Positions 1 through 12,986 of a stretch of 64,000 bases of DNA are shown piece after piece. Where the stretch lies: NCBI RefSeq assembly GCF_027409185.1, contig NC_084461.1, positions 188,206,001 to 188,270,000 of the forward strand, given 5' to 3'. Source of the DNA: Cynocephalus volans. Its lineage: Eukaryota > Chordata > Mammalia > Dermoptera > Cynocephalidae. The notes under the pieces were generated by a model. It worked only from the letters and a program-made list of their open reading frames with translations, had not been told where the DNA came from and ran no database searches. A program made the translations under genes and the position numbers. Position 1 is the stretch's first letter; every line of letters begins with the position of its first letter.

Positions 1-17
1 GCCACGGGCCGGCCCTC
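1..17 (-). mobile_element. Dimeric tRNA-SINE, 5' end only (cut by window edge)
   Basis: GCCACGGGCCGGCCC is the reversed start of the dimeric SINE. Confidence 0.7.
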
Positions 18-561
18 TATGAACGTTTTGAAGTACTCTTGTGTTCTCAGAGTCAACCTTATTTGTCCACAGGCATCACAACATGAAGCATTATAACTAG
101 AGAAAAATGAGACTGGAATGTAAACACAATTTTCTATCAAATGGAACAGATCACATTTATATCAACATTTCTTAAACCTCAACTATTTGGGCATTTAAGA
201 ACACTCCCCTGTGATTCAGGACTGTGAAATGTTGTATCTGCAAATAATTATCCCAAAGGGAACAAAAAGCAGGATTAATGAACAAATACACTCAACAGTC
301 AAGTTATTTAGAAAAAGACAATGTGCTTTGACTAACAGTGCTTTCAGTTCTCTAGAGGTGAAATTATATAGATTATGGTGTTCTTCCTGCTTTAACAAGC
401 CAGCAATATATTTATTCCCTTTGCAAGAAGTTTCTCCAAAGCAACCACTCTGCATTAATCATAATGAAACCTGTCTTCTGATTCTCCAGAGATCAACTAC
501 AGAGTTGAGTCAAGAACTCAAAATTTCTAAGCAAACAGTTAACTCAAAAGCTGAGGCAATG

Positions 562-668
562 GGGCTAGCTGGTTAGCTCAGTTGGTTAGAGCATGGTGCA
601 GATAACACCAAAGTTCAGGGTCCAATTCCTGTACTGGCCAGCTGCCAAAAAAATAATAAATAAACAAA
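562..668 (+). mobile_element. CYN-type monomeric tRNA-Ile SINE
   Basis: Box A TTAGCTCAGTTGGTTAGAGC, end CTGGCCAGCTGCC plus A-rich tail. This is the reference form for the monomer (type A) entries below. Confidence 0.85.
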
Positions 669-988
669 AACCCGTAAAAAACCCCAAGGCAATGAAGCTG
701 AGAGGATGGGAAGGAAGTTTCAACCCTGTAATAAAATGTGTGAAAATAAAACTCGTAAGGCAAAACTCAGATTCTGCTTAAAAAAAAAAAAAAAAAGGAA
801 CTGTCCAGTACAGTTAACAAAACTCAAATAAGGAATGAAAGCAGGAATAAACTGTCCTTTTTACATTTTAGAATCCAAACAAAATAGCTTAGTAAATATG
901 AAATTAATAATCAAATTAAAGCACCTACACATACACACACTCACATCTATTGTCCAAAATACTTTGTTAACTAGAAAAGATAATTTTC

Positions 989-1159
989 TTTCTTTTTTTT
1001 TTTTTTAAAGATGACCAGTAAGGGGATCTTAACCCTTGACTTGGTGTTCTCAGCACCACACTCTCCCAAGTGAGCGAACCAGCCATCCCTATATGGGATC
1101 CGAACCCGTGGCCTTGGTGTTATCAGCACCACTCTCCCGAGTGAGCCACGGGCCGGCCC
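989..1159 (-). mobile_element. Dimeric tRNA-SINE (type B)
   Basis: Two tRNA-like monomers (CCGAACCCGTGGCC left, CTTAACCCTTGACTTGG right). Flanked by the direct repeat CTAGAAAAGATAATTTTC. Reference form for the type B entries below. Confidence 0.9.
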
Positions 1160-2551
1160 CTAGAAAAGATAATTTTCATGCTATTCTGGACAGTTGCTTT
1201 GTCTTAAGCAGTGAAAAGTGATGAAATGAGGATTAGGAAACAAAACTGTGAAGGAAAAGAAATTTAAAGTCAACCTTTTCTAAATAAAAATGTTCTTCCT
1301 TAAACACCAAAGTTTTAATGTGGAATTATCTATTCTGGCTGAACTGTGGCTTGGGAATTTGTGTAATTTATAGACTAGGTATGACTCGCCTGCCTTCCCT
1401 CCACAAACTGCAGAGTTGAAGGTTAAGTCACTATAAAGGTCACCTCAGTCCTTTCTGGCCTGCAACAGTATCTTCCTCAAATACTAACTGCGTTAGCAGT
1501 GCTTTCTGGACCAGAAGGAGCAAAAAACCATGTGGAGGGTCATACTTATTGTAAATTATAAACAGTTTATGAAGGGCACTAAGTGTGTTACAGAATTAAG
1601 GGCCTCTATTAAAGGTTTGTAGGGGTGAGTGGGAAAGTGTTTAAAAAAAAAAAAAGGCTATGGCTTCTGTTAGTTTTTAGGTATTAGGAAATGCTATATA
1701 ATGCCAAATACCTGAGCATTTAAGTAAGGAGTAACAAGCAATTGAAAGCCAGCTATCTGATGTGTGCCTATTGGCCCTTCAGGCTGATTTTTTTTCTGCA
1801 TATAATTTACATGATTAGATCTCGAATTCTGTTCCTAAAAGTTAACCTAATATGACAATTAAGCTGCATATCCTTGACCTAACCCCAAAGACAATATTAT
1901 TTACCCCTGCTTTCTTCACCACTCTATAAAAATAAGAGCTGGACTTGACTGCACCACTACACTCTAGGAGAGGTAATGAGTCACATGCAGCCCTGGCACA
2001 AATGCTCCTTTTTTTTCTCTTTAAATGAGAACATCATTTCTTTGAATAAGCCTACCAAGTGGAGAACTATCTTTTAATTTCTGAACATCAATTATACTTT
2101 TACTCTACATATTATTCAATTTAGTAACAATTTTTGAGTAGTAGAACAAGTAATTTTTTTTCTTTTTATCTTCCACATTTTCCCATTTTTCAGTAATAAG
2201 TACATGTTACCTTTGTGGGAGGGATAAAAAACTATGTATGTATAAAATCCAGTTAAAACTACATTATATAAGTATTTTCAATATTAAAGTTATTCAACAC
2301 TTTTTATTGAACATATACTGTCTACAAGACTCTACAGTGAAAAAGATCTAAAGAGATTTACATGTAAAGGAATTTTAAATCAAGTGGTAATAATGATTGT
2401 GGTTGGAGAAGGGGGTTTGGAGAGATTTATGATTAATGACTATAATAAAACAAAATAAATATGCAGCAATTAAAACAAAAGCAAGGAGAATCAGATTATA
2501 TCTAGCTGAAGCAATCAGAAAAGGCTTCATGGAGGTGTCTGAAATGATCCT

Positions 2552-2628
2552 TAGGGCTGGCCAGTTAGCTCAGCTGGTTATATAGCGCAGCTTTAAAACA
2601 CCAAGGTCATGGGTCAGCAGCTAAAAAA
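2552..2628 (+). mobile_element. Monomeric SINE, internally shortened
   Basis: GGCTGGCCAGTTAGCTCAGC start; box-B part missing before CAGCAGCTAAAAAAAG. Confidence 0.7.
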
Positions 2629-3033
2629 AGGGTTGGGGTCTACCCTTCTAAACTGGAACAGTATTGAAATAAGCGTTGAAAGATGAAAACATGAGTTGTG
2701 GGCAAGAGGTTGAGGAGAGGCATTTCGAGCAGTTACCTACAATTTTGACTAATACAGATAAAGTACAAGTTATAAAGGTTAGGTGGGAGTTCTAAGAGCA
2801 GAGAAACCTGACCTCCAGGTAAATGCCTATTACACACCCATGCCAGAAACCTCTCACCATTCATCAGCCCAAACAATGCAGTGCAGGAGTTAATGGCATT
2901 TAGGAGGTCCCCCTGGAAGGAATGGCTGGCCTGAGGTTACCAAAGTCAACACAGTTGATGAGGACTTTCTTTGTTTAATTAAGGAGCTTTGCTTAACTAC
3001 TGGCTTAGGTATAACTAATAACTAAGTAGTATT

Positions 3034-3074
3034 CTTTTTTTGGTGGGTGGGGGAGGCGGCTGGCCATTACAGGA
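3034..3074 (-). mobile_element. Strongly 5'-truncated monomeric SINE
   Basis: GGCGGCTGGCCATTACAGGA between near-identical flanks ACTAAGTAGTATTC and ATTAAGTAGTATTC. Confidence 0.6.
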
Positions 3075-3134
3075 ATTAAGTAGTATTCAGATTCCAAAGA
3101 TCATCTCAGTAAGCAAAAGTTTTAAATGATCGTT

Positions 3135-3390
3135 TCTAGCTTGGGAGGCAGTGTGGTATAATGGGCAAGGGCATAAACTCTGTAGATAGATCTGGGTTCA
3201 AACTCCAGCTTCAGTAGTAGAATGATGTGTACTAAAGGTGGCCTTGGGCAGCTCAATGAGCTTCAGTATCTTCACCCATAAATGGGAATGTCATCATCAA
3301 CTTCACAGGGCTGGTGTGAGGAACAAGGATAATTAATGTGTTCAGAGTGCCAGCTATGGTGCTCAGCTCACAGTAGCCATTTAGTAAATG
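3135..3390 (+). mobile_element. MIR element
   Basis: GGGTTCAAACTCCAGCTTC, GCAGCTCAATGAGCTTCAGT, GTGTGAGGAACAAGG in MIR order. Confidence 0.75.
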
Positions 3391-3825
3391 AGTTATGCCT
3401 ACCTTTAAAAAAAGACCAAGTAGCAGCAAATAGACCAGTCTAGCCTCTAGCAATCAGAAAAAAGAGTCTTTGCCTGTCTGTAGGCTGCCAGCTCTACAAA
3501 CACCGTTCTGTGGTCACAACCAAAAGGCAATGGCTACTCACAGATAATGTATAAAAGATGAGCAGTCCATTCAGCTTTTCCAGTCACACATCCACCACCA
3601 TTAAATATTCCATTAAACATTCCACAGTAGCATTTTCAAGTACTACGGAATAAAGCAAATATTTGTCTCCAAAAATATGCAAGGAAAAAAAGATTCACTT
3701 GTGCTCTGAAGAAATGAATTGTTTTATTTTCTTCCACAAGTGCCTCTGAAGTAACCTTATTTAACAAATATCTCTCCAGTGCCTGCTGCCCGCTGTGTGT
3801 CTGGGTTCACACTTAGAGATTTCTC

Positions 3826-3914
3826 TTTTGGAAGCTGGCTGGTTCAGGGATTGAACCATGGACCTTCGTGTTACCAGCACCATGTTCTAACCAACTGAGC
3901 TAACCAGCCAGCTC
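3826..3914 (-). mobile_element. Monomeric SINE
   Basis: GGATTGAACCATGGACCTTC, CTAACCAACTGAGCTAACCA. Confidence 0.8.
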
Positions 3915-4790
3915 TGATTTCTCATTTTAAATGGAAAATCTTAAAACACCAGTAATACATAAATGGGCCTAACCTTTCTCTCAGATCACTACAGCAATTC
4001 CAGTGCCTTAATAGCAATTTTTCCCTCTCCTTTCTCCCCCTCTGTATTGTGAGTCCCAGAGAGCTGAATGTCTTTCATATTGCTAACTATCTTTTTACCC
4101 CAGTGGCTGGTCTAGTACCTGGCACAACTGTTTTCAACCCTTGCCAACACTGACATTACCTGTGGAACCCCAACCTTACCAGAGTCAATCTTCCCAGGGT
4201 AGGCCTGAGTCTTCCAGCACATGTGGTTCTAAAGCAAGTCATTACCTTCACACTCAGGACTCAGTAAAGGCCAGCTGGATGCAAGCATTCCATAGCCTGA
4301 TGATTCTGCCTCTGAAATGCCCCTAGCACCAAGCAATCCCCCTTTTTCCATTCTCAAACTTGATCCTTCCTCATGCATTTCTCCACCCAATCAATGGCAG
4401 CCCAACTACCCACCCATACTTCTAGGCTAGAAACCTTAAGGAATATTCCAGGGGCAAAACCTCAAAATCAACTTCAATTCCTCTTTCTTTTCATCCTCTG
4501 TGTCCAATTATCACTAAGTCCTGTTGATTCTATGTCTGCAATGTGTATGAAGCCCAACCACTTTCCACTGCCCTGGGTAAAACCCCTTCTAGCTCAGACT
4601 ATTTCAGCAGCTTCCTAACTGGTTTTTTGCCTCCTGTCCTCCCATTATATCCTCTGTAACAATTTGTTTTCTACCACATTGCTATGTCCATGTTACTCCT
4701 CAGTCTAACACATTCTGTGTATATACATTTATTTGCTTGTATATGTAAAAACATTAATCAGAAGTATACGCAAGAAACTAATAACATTGG

Positions 4791-4943
4791 GGCCGAGCCC
4801 GTGGCGCACTCGGTAGAGTGCTGCGCTGGGAGCGCGGCGACGCTCCCGCCGCGGGTTCGGATCCTATATAGGAATGACCGGTGCACTCACTGGCTGAGTG
4901 CCGGTCACGAAAAAACGACAAAAAAAACCCCCCCAAAAAACAA
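4791..4943 (+). mobile_element. GC-rich dimeric tRNA-SINE (type C)
   Basis: GGCCGAGCCCGTGGCGCACT start, GGGAGCG...CGCTCCC hairpin, CCGGTCACGAAAAAA end. Flanked by AAGAAACTAATAACATTGG on both sides. Reference form for the type C entries below. Confidence 0.9.
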
Positions 4944-5769
4944 AAGAAACTAATAACATTGGTTGCTGCCTCTTGGGAGAGGGACTGTGGCTTGGAGACA
5001 AGAGTGAGAGGGAGACTTTTCACTGTGCACCCTTCTGAATACCTTTTGAATTTTTTATCATCTGAATGTGCTGCCTCTTCAAAAACAACCACACCAAAAC
5101 CCAACAAAAGCAAAAACATCTTCTGTAGCCTCCTATCAAACAAACAACAAAAAAAACACCGAACTCCTTATATTGTGACCTTCAACAATTTGGTCTCAAC
5201 CTATTTTCTAACACCCATTCTCAACAGTGCCCCTATCCCGATTCTGCCAGCCACAAAACGACTGTAATTTGGGTAATCTACTGTGACTTTGCTGATCCCT
5301 CAATCCTGTAGTCTTACCATTTTTCTCCTCATTACCATTTTTCTCCTCAATTTACCAAAAAACCCATCTCTTGAGGCCTGCCTCTGTGCTTCCATAACAC
5401 ATGTATATTCTTTTATACTGTTCCTGTGCATATGTTTGTCTTTCCCATCAGACTATGAAATTTCAAGGCTGAAGTCTGTTTTGTTCATCTTGGTTTTCTC
5501 CACAGCACCTGTCGGGGACTAACAAACAGAAAGCAACCAGTAAACAACGAATTCAGTTGACTGCACTGAAAAGTTAGAATACCAACACTCTGGTATACGA
5601 ACTTCCATCCAAGAACTCCAAAAAGAGAATGATCGCAGTATCAGATCCTAGTGTTGCACAAAGTGTTGTGCCCTGGGTTGGAGGTCACTACAAGATGCTC
5701 CTCTCCTAGACCATTAAAACATAAGGCTGACGGAAAGAGCATTTGAAAAAGAATCTGAAGATAACAACA

Positions 5770-5915
5770 CTCCCTGCTTTCTTTGCTACTAACTGGACCC
5801 AGGACACTGACCAAATTACTTCTCTAAGTTTTAGTTTTCTCATCTGTGAAATCAGGTGTAGGAAGACAAATTCTCTCTAGAGTCCCTTTCTCAGGTCTAA
5901 GATTCTAGGACTCTC
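5770..5915 (+). mobile_element. MIR fragment
   Basis: GACCAAATTACTTCTCTAAG then TTTTCTCATCTGTGAAATC. Confidence 0.65.
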
Positions 5916-6839
5916 AATCACACTGCAAGAAAAAGAAGCCTGTTTAAAAAACTCTTTATAAGATAAAAGTTAAAAATATGGCTATACTTTATGTTTCACA
6001 TATAATATTACATTCACTACAAGAGCTAGTTCTGAAGCAAAGTCTCCTCTTCAGGCTTCCCAATTTATCCCCAGCTACACTGCCACAGGTATGAGAGTGC
6101 TTCAAAAGTTCACAAGAAGATTAACATTATCTTTCAATTCTATTTTTGATGAACTTTTTGAAGTAACTTCGGATATATTTTTGGAAAAATTTCAATAATG
6201 ATTCAGAGTAGAAACACTGTCCCTTCTCCCTTTTACTCTATTATGAACCACCTGACTAAAATGTTGGAAAAGTTTTTCCCTTTAAGCCACTAACAAAAAG
6301 TCAGGTCAACCACTTTTCAATTTGAAATCCTAAATAAAAAATGGTTACAGATTAGTACTAATTTACTTCTCTGAATTCAAATTATCTATAAATAATTTAA
6401 TGTGCAGAAAGTATTTACAAAACACACTAACTTTGTTATTTGAATACCATTGATTATTCAGTGAATTCAGTGTATATTAACAAGAAAAACAATGAAAATA
6501 TCAAAGTGGCTTCTCAAGAATCAAGAGAAATGGATTTCTAAAAACAAGGTACGCATAAGACATCCCAGTATAAACTTTATCATTTTACAGAAACACTGAT
6601 GACCATATTACCAATGAGTGGTCAACCTAGAGGCTATAAACAGTTTTCTAGCTCTTATGACAAAAGCTTAAATCTATTTTCTTATCCAAAACCGCTATCC
6701 AAACATAGACATGAAAACAGAAGCATGTTTTGCTTGCTTCATTCAGCACAGCCAACCTTTTGCATCTACCTCGAATGACAGCACAGACTAATTCTGATAA
6801 GTCAAAAATCTTGCTAGATGATGGCATCCTTGAAAGACC

Positions 6840-6895
6840 GAAATGTAGTCATAGTAGTCCAAAAAGAGAAATGTAGTCATAGTAGTCCAAAAAGA
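6840..6895 (+). repeat. 28-bp perfect tandem duplication
   Basis: Two identical adjacent units starting GAAATGTAGTCATAGTAGTC at 6840 and 6868. Confidence 0.9.
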
Positions 6896-7279
6896 GATTA
6901 ATTCCCCTCCTTTTCAAAACAGTCAATTAATGAGTTGGGGGGGGGGAGCAAAAATATGTTGGAATTGGCCTGAGTAAAAATAGTACTAGGCCCTTCAACA
7001 GAAAGCAGTCTTTGTAGGAAGTCACTTTTGTAGTCTCTGGCAAAGTTTTTGCAGTCATTTCATAGTCCTTGGGATTCATACCAACAATTCAATCAATTCT
7101 AGAACTGTTCACCAGCTACAAACTTACTCACCTCAAAAACAACTGCTTAAGAACATAGTAAATTTATATTGTTAAATGTGACAGACTCAAAATCAACAAT
7201 AAGCTTAGTGATGAGAGAAATTTCATAACAGTTGGGAAAGCACAAAGTAGTATAACCTACAGTAATATTTGTATCAGAG

Positions 7280-7680
7280 GCTTTGCAAACATTCATAGCC
7301 TTTGACTCAAGAACTACCTAAGGAAATGTTCAGATGTAAAGAGATATTCACTCATGTTATTTATAACAGAATATTAAAAACAATCTAAATAACTAAAAAT
7401 AGAGGACTGGTTTAATACATTATGGACTATACATGCAGGAGAATATGACGCAGTATGGAAACATGCTCAACTTACAATTTTTAAAAAAAGCATTACAGAG
7501 CAGAACACACATTAACCTAATGTTGTCTTATAATGTATATACACACAACTATATACACAAAGGCTGGAGAGAACCACAATGACTACAGCTGAGTTATGAG
7601 TTACAGGTGCTTTATATGGTACTTTTCTGAACATGTGTTAATTTTATAAGTGCAGAACAGAACCATTATATGGAAGCACT
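7280..7680 (+). mobile_element. L1ME-like 3' region fragment
   Basis: Degenerate match to old L1 3' ends: ATTTATAACAGAATATTA, GAGGACTGGTTTAATACATT, AAACATGCTCAACTTACA. Confidence 0.5.
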
Positions 7681-7689
7681 AGACACGCA

Positions 7690-7870
7690 AGCAAAAAAGA
7701 ACTAGGTTCAAGTCCCAACTACAATACTAGCTGTTCCAGACTGATTGATGAGTTAACTTTATAGATGAGGAAACAGATTCATATTAAGTGGAGATAAGAG
7801 CAGCTACTTCACAGAGTTATAAAGAAATAACATACAACATAAAAATGCTTTGTAAAATCTAAAGCACTGG
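7690..7870 (+). mobile_element. MIR fragment
   Basis: CTAGGTTCAAGTCCCAACTA, GATGAGGAAACAGATTCA, AAAATGCTTTGTAAAATC. Confidence 0.55.
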
Positions 7871-9419
7871 TTGATAGTAGAATTGTATTTTGTGTTAGAT
7901 ACTGAATAACTGGCTTAGAAGAAAGAGTGAATGAAGTACTTTCACTCCTTAAAGAAAAGCTTCTGGTTCCCTGCCCCCCATCCACCCCCAAATCCTGTTT
8001 GGAATCTTATTCAAAAACATTTAGCATCTCTTTTCTTCTTTAAAAATGTTAAACTAAATTGAAGGAGCTGTGCCGATCACCAACTCAAGTTTAAATAAAT
8101 AATAAGTTGTGTGTTATCAGCCTAATGCCCTCTGCAGTAGGTCAGCTTTTGCAAAAAGTCTGGATTTATGATGCAATTTTGTGAACTGTTTAACAAGAGG
8201 AAACAAATGATTTTAGATCTCAGGGAGATTTTTTTTAAAAAGATCAGATTTTTAAGTATATGACCACTCCCAAACAAGATAGATACATAAATTTTATTAC
8301 TAACGATAAAAATTAGGATCCAGGGCAACACCTCCTAAAAAGAGACAAAGTAAACAACTAATTTTGAAAGCAAACTCACAAGGTACTCTATTTTCAACTG
8401 ACTAAAACTTCTGGTTTAAAACTCAAATTTCTTTAGAAATAAAATACTGTTAATTTACTTTTCCAAAGTATTTTCCTAAAATTCTGAACCTAAAACCACA
8501 GATAAGGCCTCTCTAATGGCATGAGGACCAATATAAAATGAATTTGACATTTAGCTTGAACTTAAGTGTTTGATCTATTCAAAGGACATGGCTGTAGATC
8601 ATATTCTGACTGGTGTAGTGCTTCTAAAGTCACATACTCGTACAAACTCCATCTGAACACTGTTGCAACTATTCAGGTTATGTATTGCCTAGTTTCATAA
8701 AGTAGTGCTAAAGTTCATGGAACAGCCTCCTCCCACAGTACCCCCCTCCACCCCCAACCTCCACAACCAGCTTCCATCTGCATCCTACTTTCCCCTACAA
8801 TTTTAAACCTCTTTACAAAAATGTGTCCTCTCAAAAGTATATTCAATTATTTGCTCTACAAAAAGATTCACCCAGAACCCTTTAAAGAGATTATTAACAA
8901 ACTGAAAGAAGCCAGTTAGGAAAATTTAAAACTAAACTAGAGAATCTCTAGATTGAAGACCTGTGAATGAAGGAAAAGTAGGTTTTAAACTACAATAAAC
9001 GAGGAAATGACCTTTAAAATAAAGGTACTGATGAGTACCTTATAAAAAGTACAATACACCTATACAGCAAAGTGAGAAAAATATCAAGGAGCAGGATAAT
9101 AAGCAAATAGCAAACTTCCTCTATCCATCAACCCTGTAGTCTTATTTACTACAGAATGACAGAGAGCGACTAAGTCAGTGGCTTCCTGAACCATGCCGTT
9201 TCTATTAGTCCTAGACCCACAATTCTCACATTTCCTTAACATTCCACAATTTTCTCTTGAAAGCACACAGATTATTATGAAATCAGGCATATTTAAGGTA
9301 CTGATTGATCTCAGAACTCACGTTTGATTGCTGCAATTTAAAAAATAATTTCCCTTATATAAATTATATGTATTTTAAAACTAAATAAAAATAACTATGT
9401 AAAAAAACAACTTGTGAAG

Positions 9420-10085
9420 TTAAACAGAATTACAATACGACCCAGCAATTCCATTACTAGGTATATACCCAAGAAAATTATCTTTTTTGGCAGCAGGCCA
9501 ATATAAGGATTGAACCCTGGACCTTGGTGTTACCAGCACCATGCTCTTAACCAACTGAGCTAACCTGCCAGCCCATCCAAGAAAATTAAAAACATATATT
9601 CACACAAAAGCTTGCATATGAATGTGCATAGCACTATTCACAATAGCTCAAAAGTGGAAACAACCCAATGGCCATCAATAGATTAATGGATCAACAAAAT
9701 GTTGTATATTCACACAATGGAATATTAACCAGCCATAAAAAGGGATTAAGTACTGATACATGCTCCAACATGAATGAACTTTGAAAACATCATGCTAAGT
9801 GAAAGAAACTGGATACATACAGCCACATCCTGTATGATTCCAATTATAAGAAATGTCCAGAACAGGCAAATCCAGAGACGGAATCTACTTTCTGTTGCCA
9901 GGGATAGGGACAGAGAGGAATGGGGAGCGACTGCTAAAGGGTAAGGGGTTTTTTGGGGGGTGATGAAATATTCTGGAACTAGATAGTGGTGGTGGTTGCA
10001 CAACCTTATGAATGTAAAAACTACTGAACTGCACACTTTAAAAGGGTGAATATTATGGCATTTGAATTATACATCTCAATTCGTA
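9420..10085 (+). mobile_element. L1M 3' end, interrupted by a SINE
   Basis: CAGCAATTCCATTACTAGGT, TTCACAATAGCTCAAAAGTG, ACTGCACACTTTAAAAGGG, in L1 order. SINE inserted at 9483-9574. Confidence 0.8.
9483..9574 (-). mobile_element. Monomeric SINE in L1M
   Basis: GGATTGAACCCTGGACCTTG; flanked by CCAAGAAAATTA. Confidence 0.85.
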
Positions 10086-10839
10086 AAATTCATTCAAAGT
10101 CACGTTTGCTATCAACAGGTAGACAAAAGCTGGAATTTGACTTTAGAAAATTTTGACTGTATAATAACAAGATTGGTTTCCTGATACCCCTTGAAATCTA
10201 ACTGAGGGAAATTTCCAAACAGGACTTCTTGAAAGGCTGAAATTAGTGCATACACATACGCTCTCTCAAGGTGACTACTTTTTTAAAAGGACAACTCACT
10301 TTCAGAATAGTTTTATCAAGTGTAATAACATTATCACGACTGTTTGAAAACAACGAACTCTACCTAATCCATTCACTTCCTAAATAAAATTGAGAACTTT
10401 ATATTATTCACATAATCTTTATACAACTACTTGTAAGACTGGCATTACTTACAAAAACACTTCAAAATCCTGACCACAATCAACATCCGAACCAAAGGCT
10501 GGAATATGAAATTGTTTTTTTCAGTTCATTTTTAGGTTTCAAGTTAAACCAAGCTTAAATAAACATCCCACAGTTTTAAAGAATTGCTTTACAACTCTAT
10601 TCAGAGGTCAGAATTTACATGGCATAGAGCATGCCTCCACTTTTTAAATAAGTGGTTTCTTAAACTGTGGTTTAGTATGCAGAGGAGTCTTTGTTGCATT
10701 TCAGTTATGAGTCAGAGTGAATAAAGAAGTTATGAACACACACCCGTAAGTGCTGGAAAAGCATTAGGAGGACAAAAGTACCAGGAGACAGACTGGTTCT
10801 GAATTCACATATCTCATCAAGAAAACTTGACCAGTGGTG

Positions 10840-11155
10840 TTAACGGAAAGAGAACTGGAATGCCGAGTCTAGGTGCTAGTCCAAGTTCTGCCCATAACAG
10901 AGTAACCTTAAGAAAGTCATTTGAGGGCCGAGCCCGTGGCGCACTCGGGAGAGTGCAGCGCTGGGTGGGAGCGCAGCGACGCTCCCACCGCAGGTTCGGA
11001 TCCTATATAGGAATGGCCGGTGCGCTCACTGGCTGAGTGCCGGTCACGAAAAAGACAAAAAAAAAAAAAAAAGAAAGTCATTTGACACTCTGTAGGACTG
11101 TTTTCTCATCAGTAAAATGAAAGAACTGGACTCCAAGGTTTCTAAGTCTTACAAT
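10840..11155 (+). mobile_element. MIR split by a tRNA-type SINE
   Basis: CTAGTCCAAGTTCTGCCC and AACCTTAAGAAAGTCATTTG before, GTTTTCTCATCAGTAAAATG after the SINE at 10925-11070; AAGAAAGTCATTTGA is the duplicated target. Confidence 0.75.
10925..11070 (+). mobile_element. Type C SINE in a MIR
   Basis: GGGCCGAGCCCGTGGCGCAC; flanked by AAGAAAGTCATTTGA. Confidence 0.9.
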
Positions 11156-11691
11156 TCTCAAGTCTTCGAGTCTATTGTTAAGTAGCTTAGGGCTGTGGGA
11201 AGTGCAGCAATTAAACCAGGCAGCTCTCATATTTTTGTGTACCTAGGAAGCCACACCATATACAGTAAGAGAACTTGGGATTAGCTACCGAGAAGAAGGA
11301 ACAAGAAAAGTGTACATAGTTCCTGCTGGTACTGGTTCATTCCTGTTGGACCTAATAAAGAGAAAGCACCTCTGCCAATATTCCAGGGGATAGGAGTGGT
11401 TCCTATGTCTCACCACACCCACCATAGTTGGTTTTTCCTAAAAGAAATCTACTGGGGACTCTATAAAAATGTGAAGTACCAAGTACTATTAGTCACTGCA
11501 TGACTAATAGGACAGATCAATTCTAAATTAAAGAAACAAAACAGTTTTCTCTTTCTCGCACAAAAAGAAATAAACAGCTTTCATTTCGGTCAAGGAGTCC
11601 TAGATGACCACAGTGAGTTGCACTTAACAATAAATACCGTGTCAATACAAAGAAAATGAATTATCTGTAGAAAGTAGTATTAAAATATTAA

Positions 11692-11789
11692 GGGCTGGCT
11701 GGTTAGAGTGCAGCTTAGAACACCGAGATCATGGGTTCGGATCCCTGAACCAGCGAGCTGCCAAAAAAAAAAAAAAAAAAAAAAAAAAA
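11692..11789 (+). mobile_element. Monomeric SINE with long poly-A
   Basis: GGGCTGGCTGGTTAGAGTGC (box A shortened), GGGTTCGGATCCCTGAACC, 28-bp A tail. Confidence 0.8.
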
Positions 11790-12454
11790 GACTCATCCTC
11801 TCTTTCACAGCTAATGATTATCAGACCAGCCTATGGTGGGATGGTGTCAATAAAATAGAAGTCACCACCAAATGAACTGGTTCACAGCAGCCAAGAATCA
11901 AATGAGGCCAACTTATGAAGTTGTTTCAGGTGGCTCCCAAGATAGCTTTCCGGAAGAGCTCCTCCACAACAGGACAGTCTTGGAGAACCTGTCCCTCACA
12001 TCCCCATCCCCCCATTTGCACGTGTGTCCTTGATATTTGTCAATATGGCTAAGAACCACCCCTAAGTCACATATACAACCATTTGTCTGGTTGTGCCTGG
12101 TGGCATTCCTTTTAGGAAGGGTACAGAGCTGGTGTTCTTAATCTGATTGCCATGCATGGACCTTTATAGGTGGTACATGGATAGAATTTATGGAGTCAGT
12201 GAAGTCCCTGAAAGTCTATGCAAAATTTTGTCTCTGTGCACATTTTTCTGAGGAGAGAGCCCTTGGACAAAGATCCTCAGAGGCTGTGAACCAAGGAAAG
12301 TTAAAAACAATTGGTTTAGTGCTAAATACTAAACAGAAGAAATCTACTGAAGGTGCCCATGTGAATGAGATAGGAAGTAATGACTGCTATTTGAGTTGCA
12401 AATGAACACCTACTCAAAACAAAGGCAAATATGATCTGATGGTCAGAAGCCATA

Positions 12455-12610
12455 GTCCTTAACGGTCAGGTAGTCCAATCCCTTCATCCTGTAGTCTAGA
12501 TAAGGAAAATGAAACTCAAAACGGCTCCACCCAAGACCTCAAAATCACAGAGCTACTAAGTGGCAAAACTGAGCATTAAACTAGGCCGCATTTCTGCCAG
12601 GACACCAGGA
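12455..12610 (-). mobile_element. MIR fragment, antisense
   Basis: GATAAGGAAAATGAAACTC, AATCACAGAGCTACTAAGTG. Confidence 0.6.
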
Positions 12611-12930
12611 CATGAAATTATATTTTTTTAGAATGGGTTTGACCAAAATTCCCCATATCCTTGTAAATATCCCACCTCCACTAAGAAGGTAGGCTTCTAA
12701 AATTGTAAAATCAAACTTTAGCATAGGGATTCAATATATTTAAATACCCCCCAAATTATCAGTCAAATCGCAGATCTTTCACAAAAGCCAGGAGATAGAT
12801 TTATAAAGTGAATCTCAATGGCTCATTATCCCCTATCCTGTTGCATTATGACTACAAAAGCACTGAATGAGGCGATTCTAAATGTAACAGAAAAAGACAG
12901 CTACTGACAATCCTTTAAAAAAGACACTGA

Positions 12931-12986
12931 TTCAGATCCCCATACCGACTATCCCACTAAAAAAAAAAAAAAAAAAAAAAAAAAAA
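12931..12986 (+). mobile_element. 5'-truncated SINE with poly-A
   Basis: TTCAGATCCCCATACCGAC then A tail, between AAGACACTGA repeats. Confidence 0.65.

Noticed and set aside
562..668. tRNA-Ile-like sequences as functional tRNA genes
   Set aside because: All carry mutated acceptor stems, A-rich tails and often target repeats; they are SINEs.
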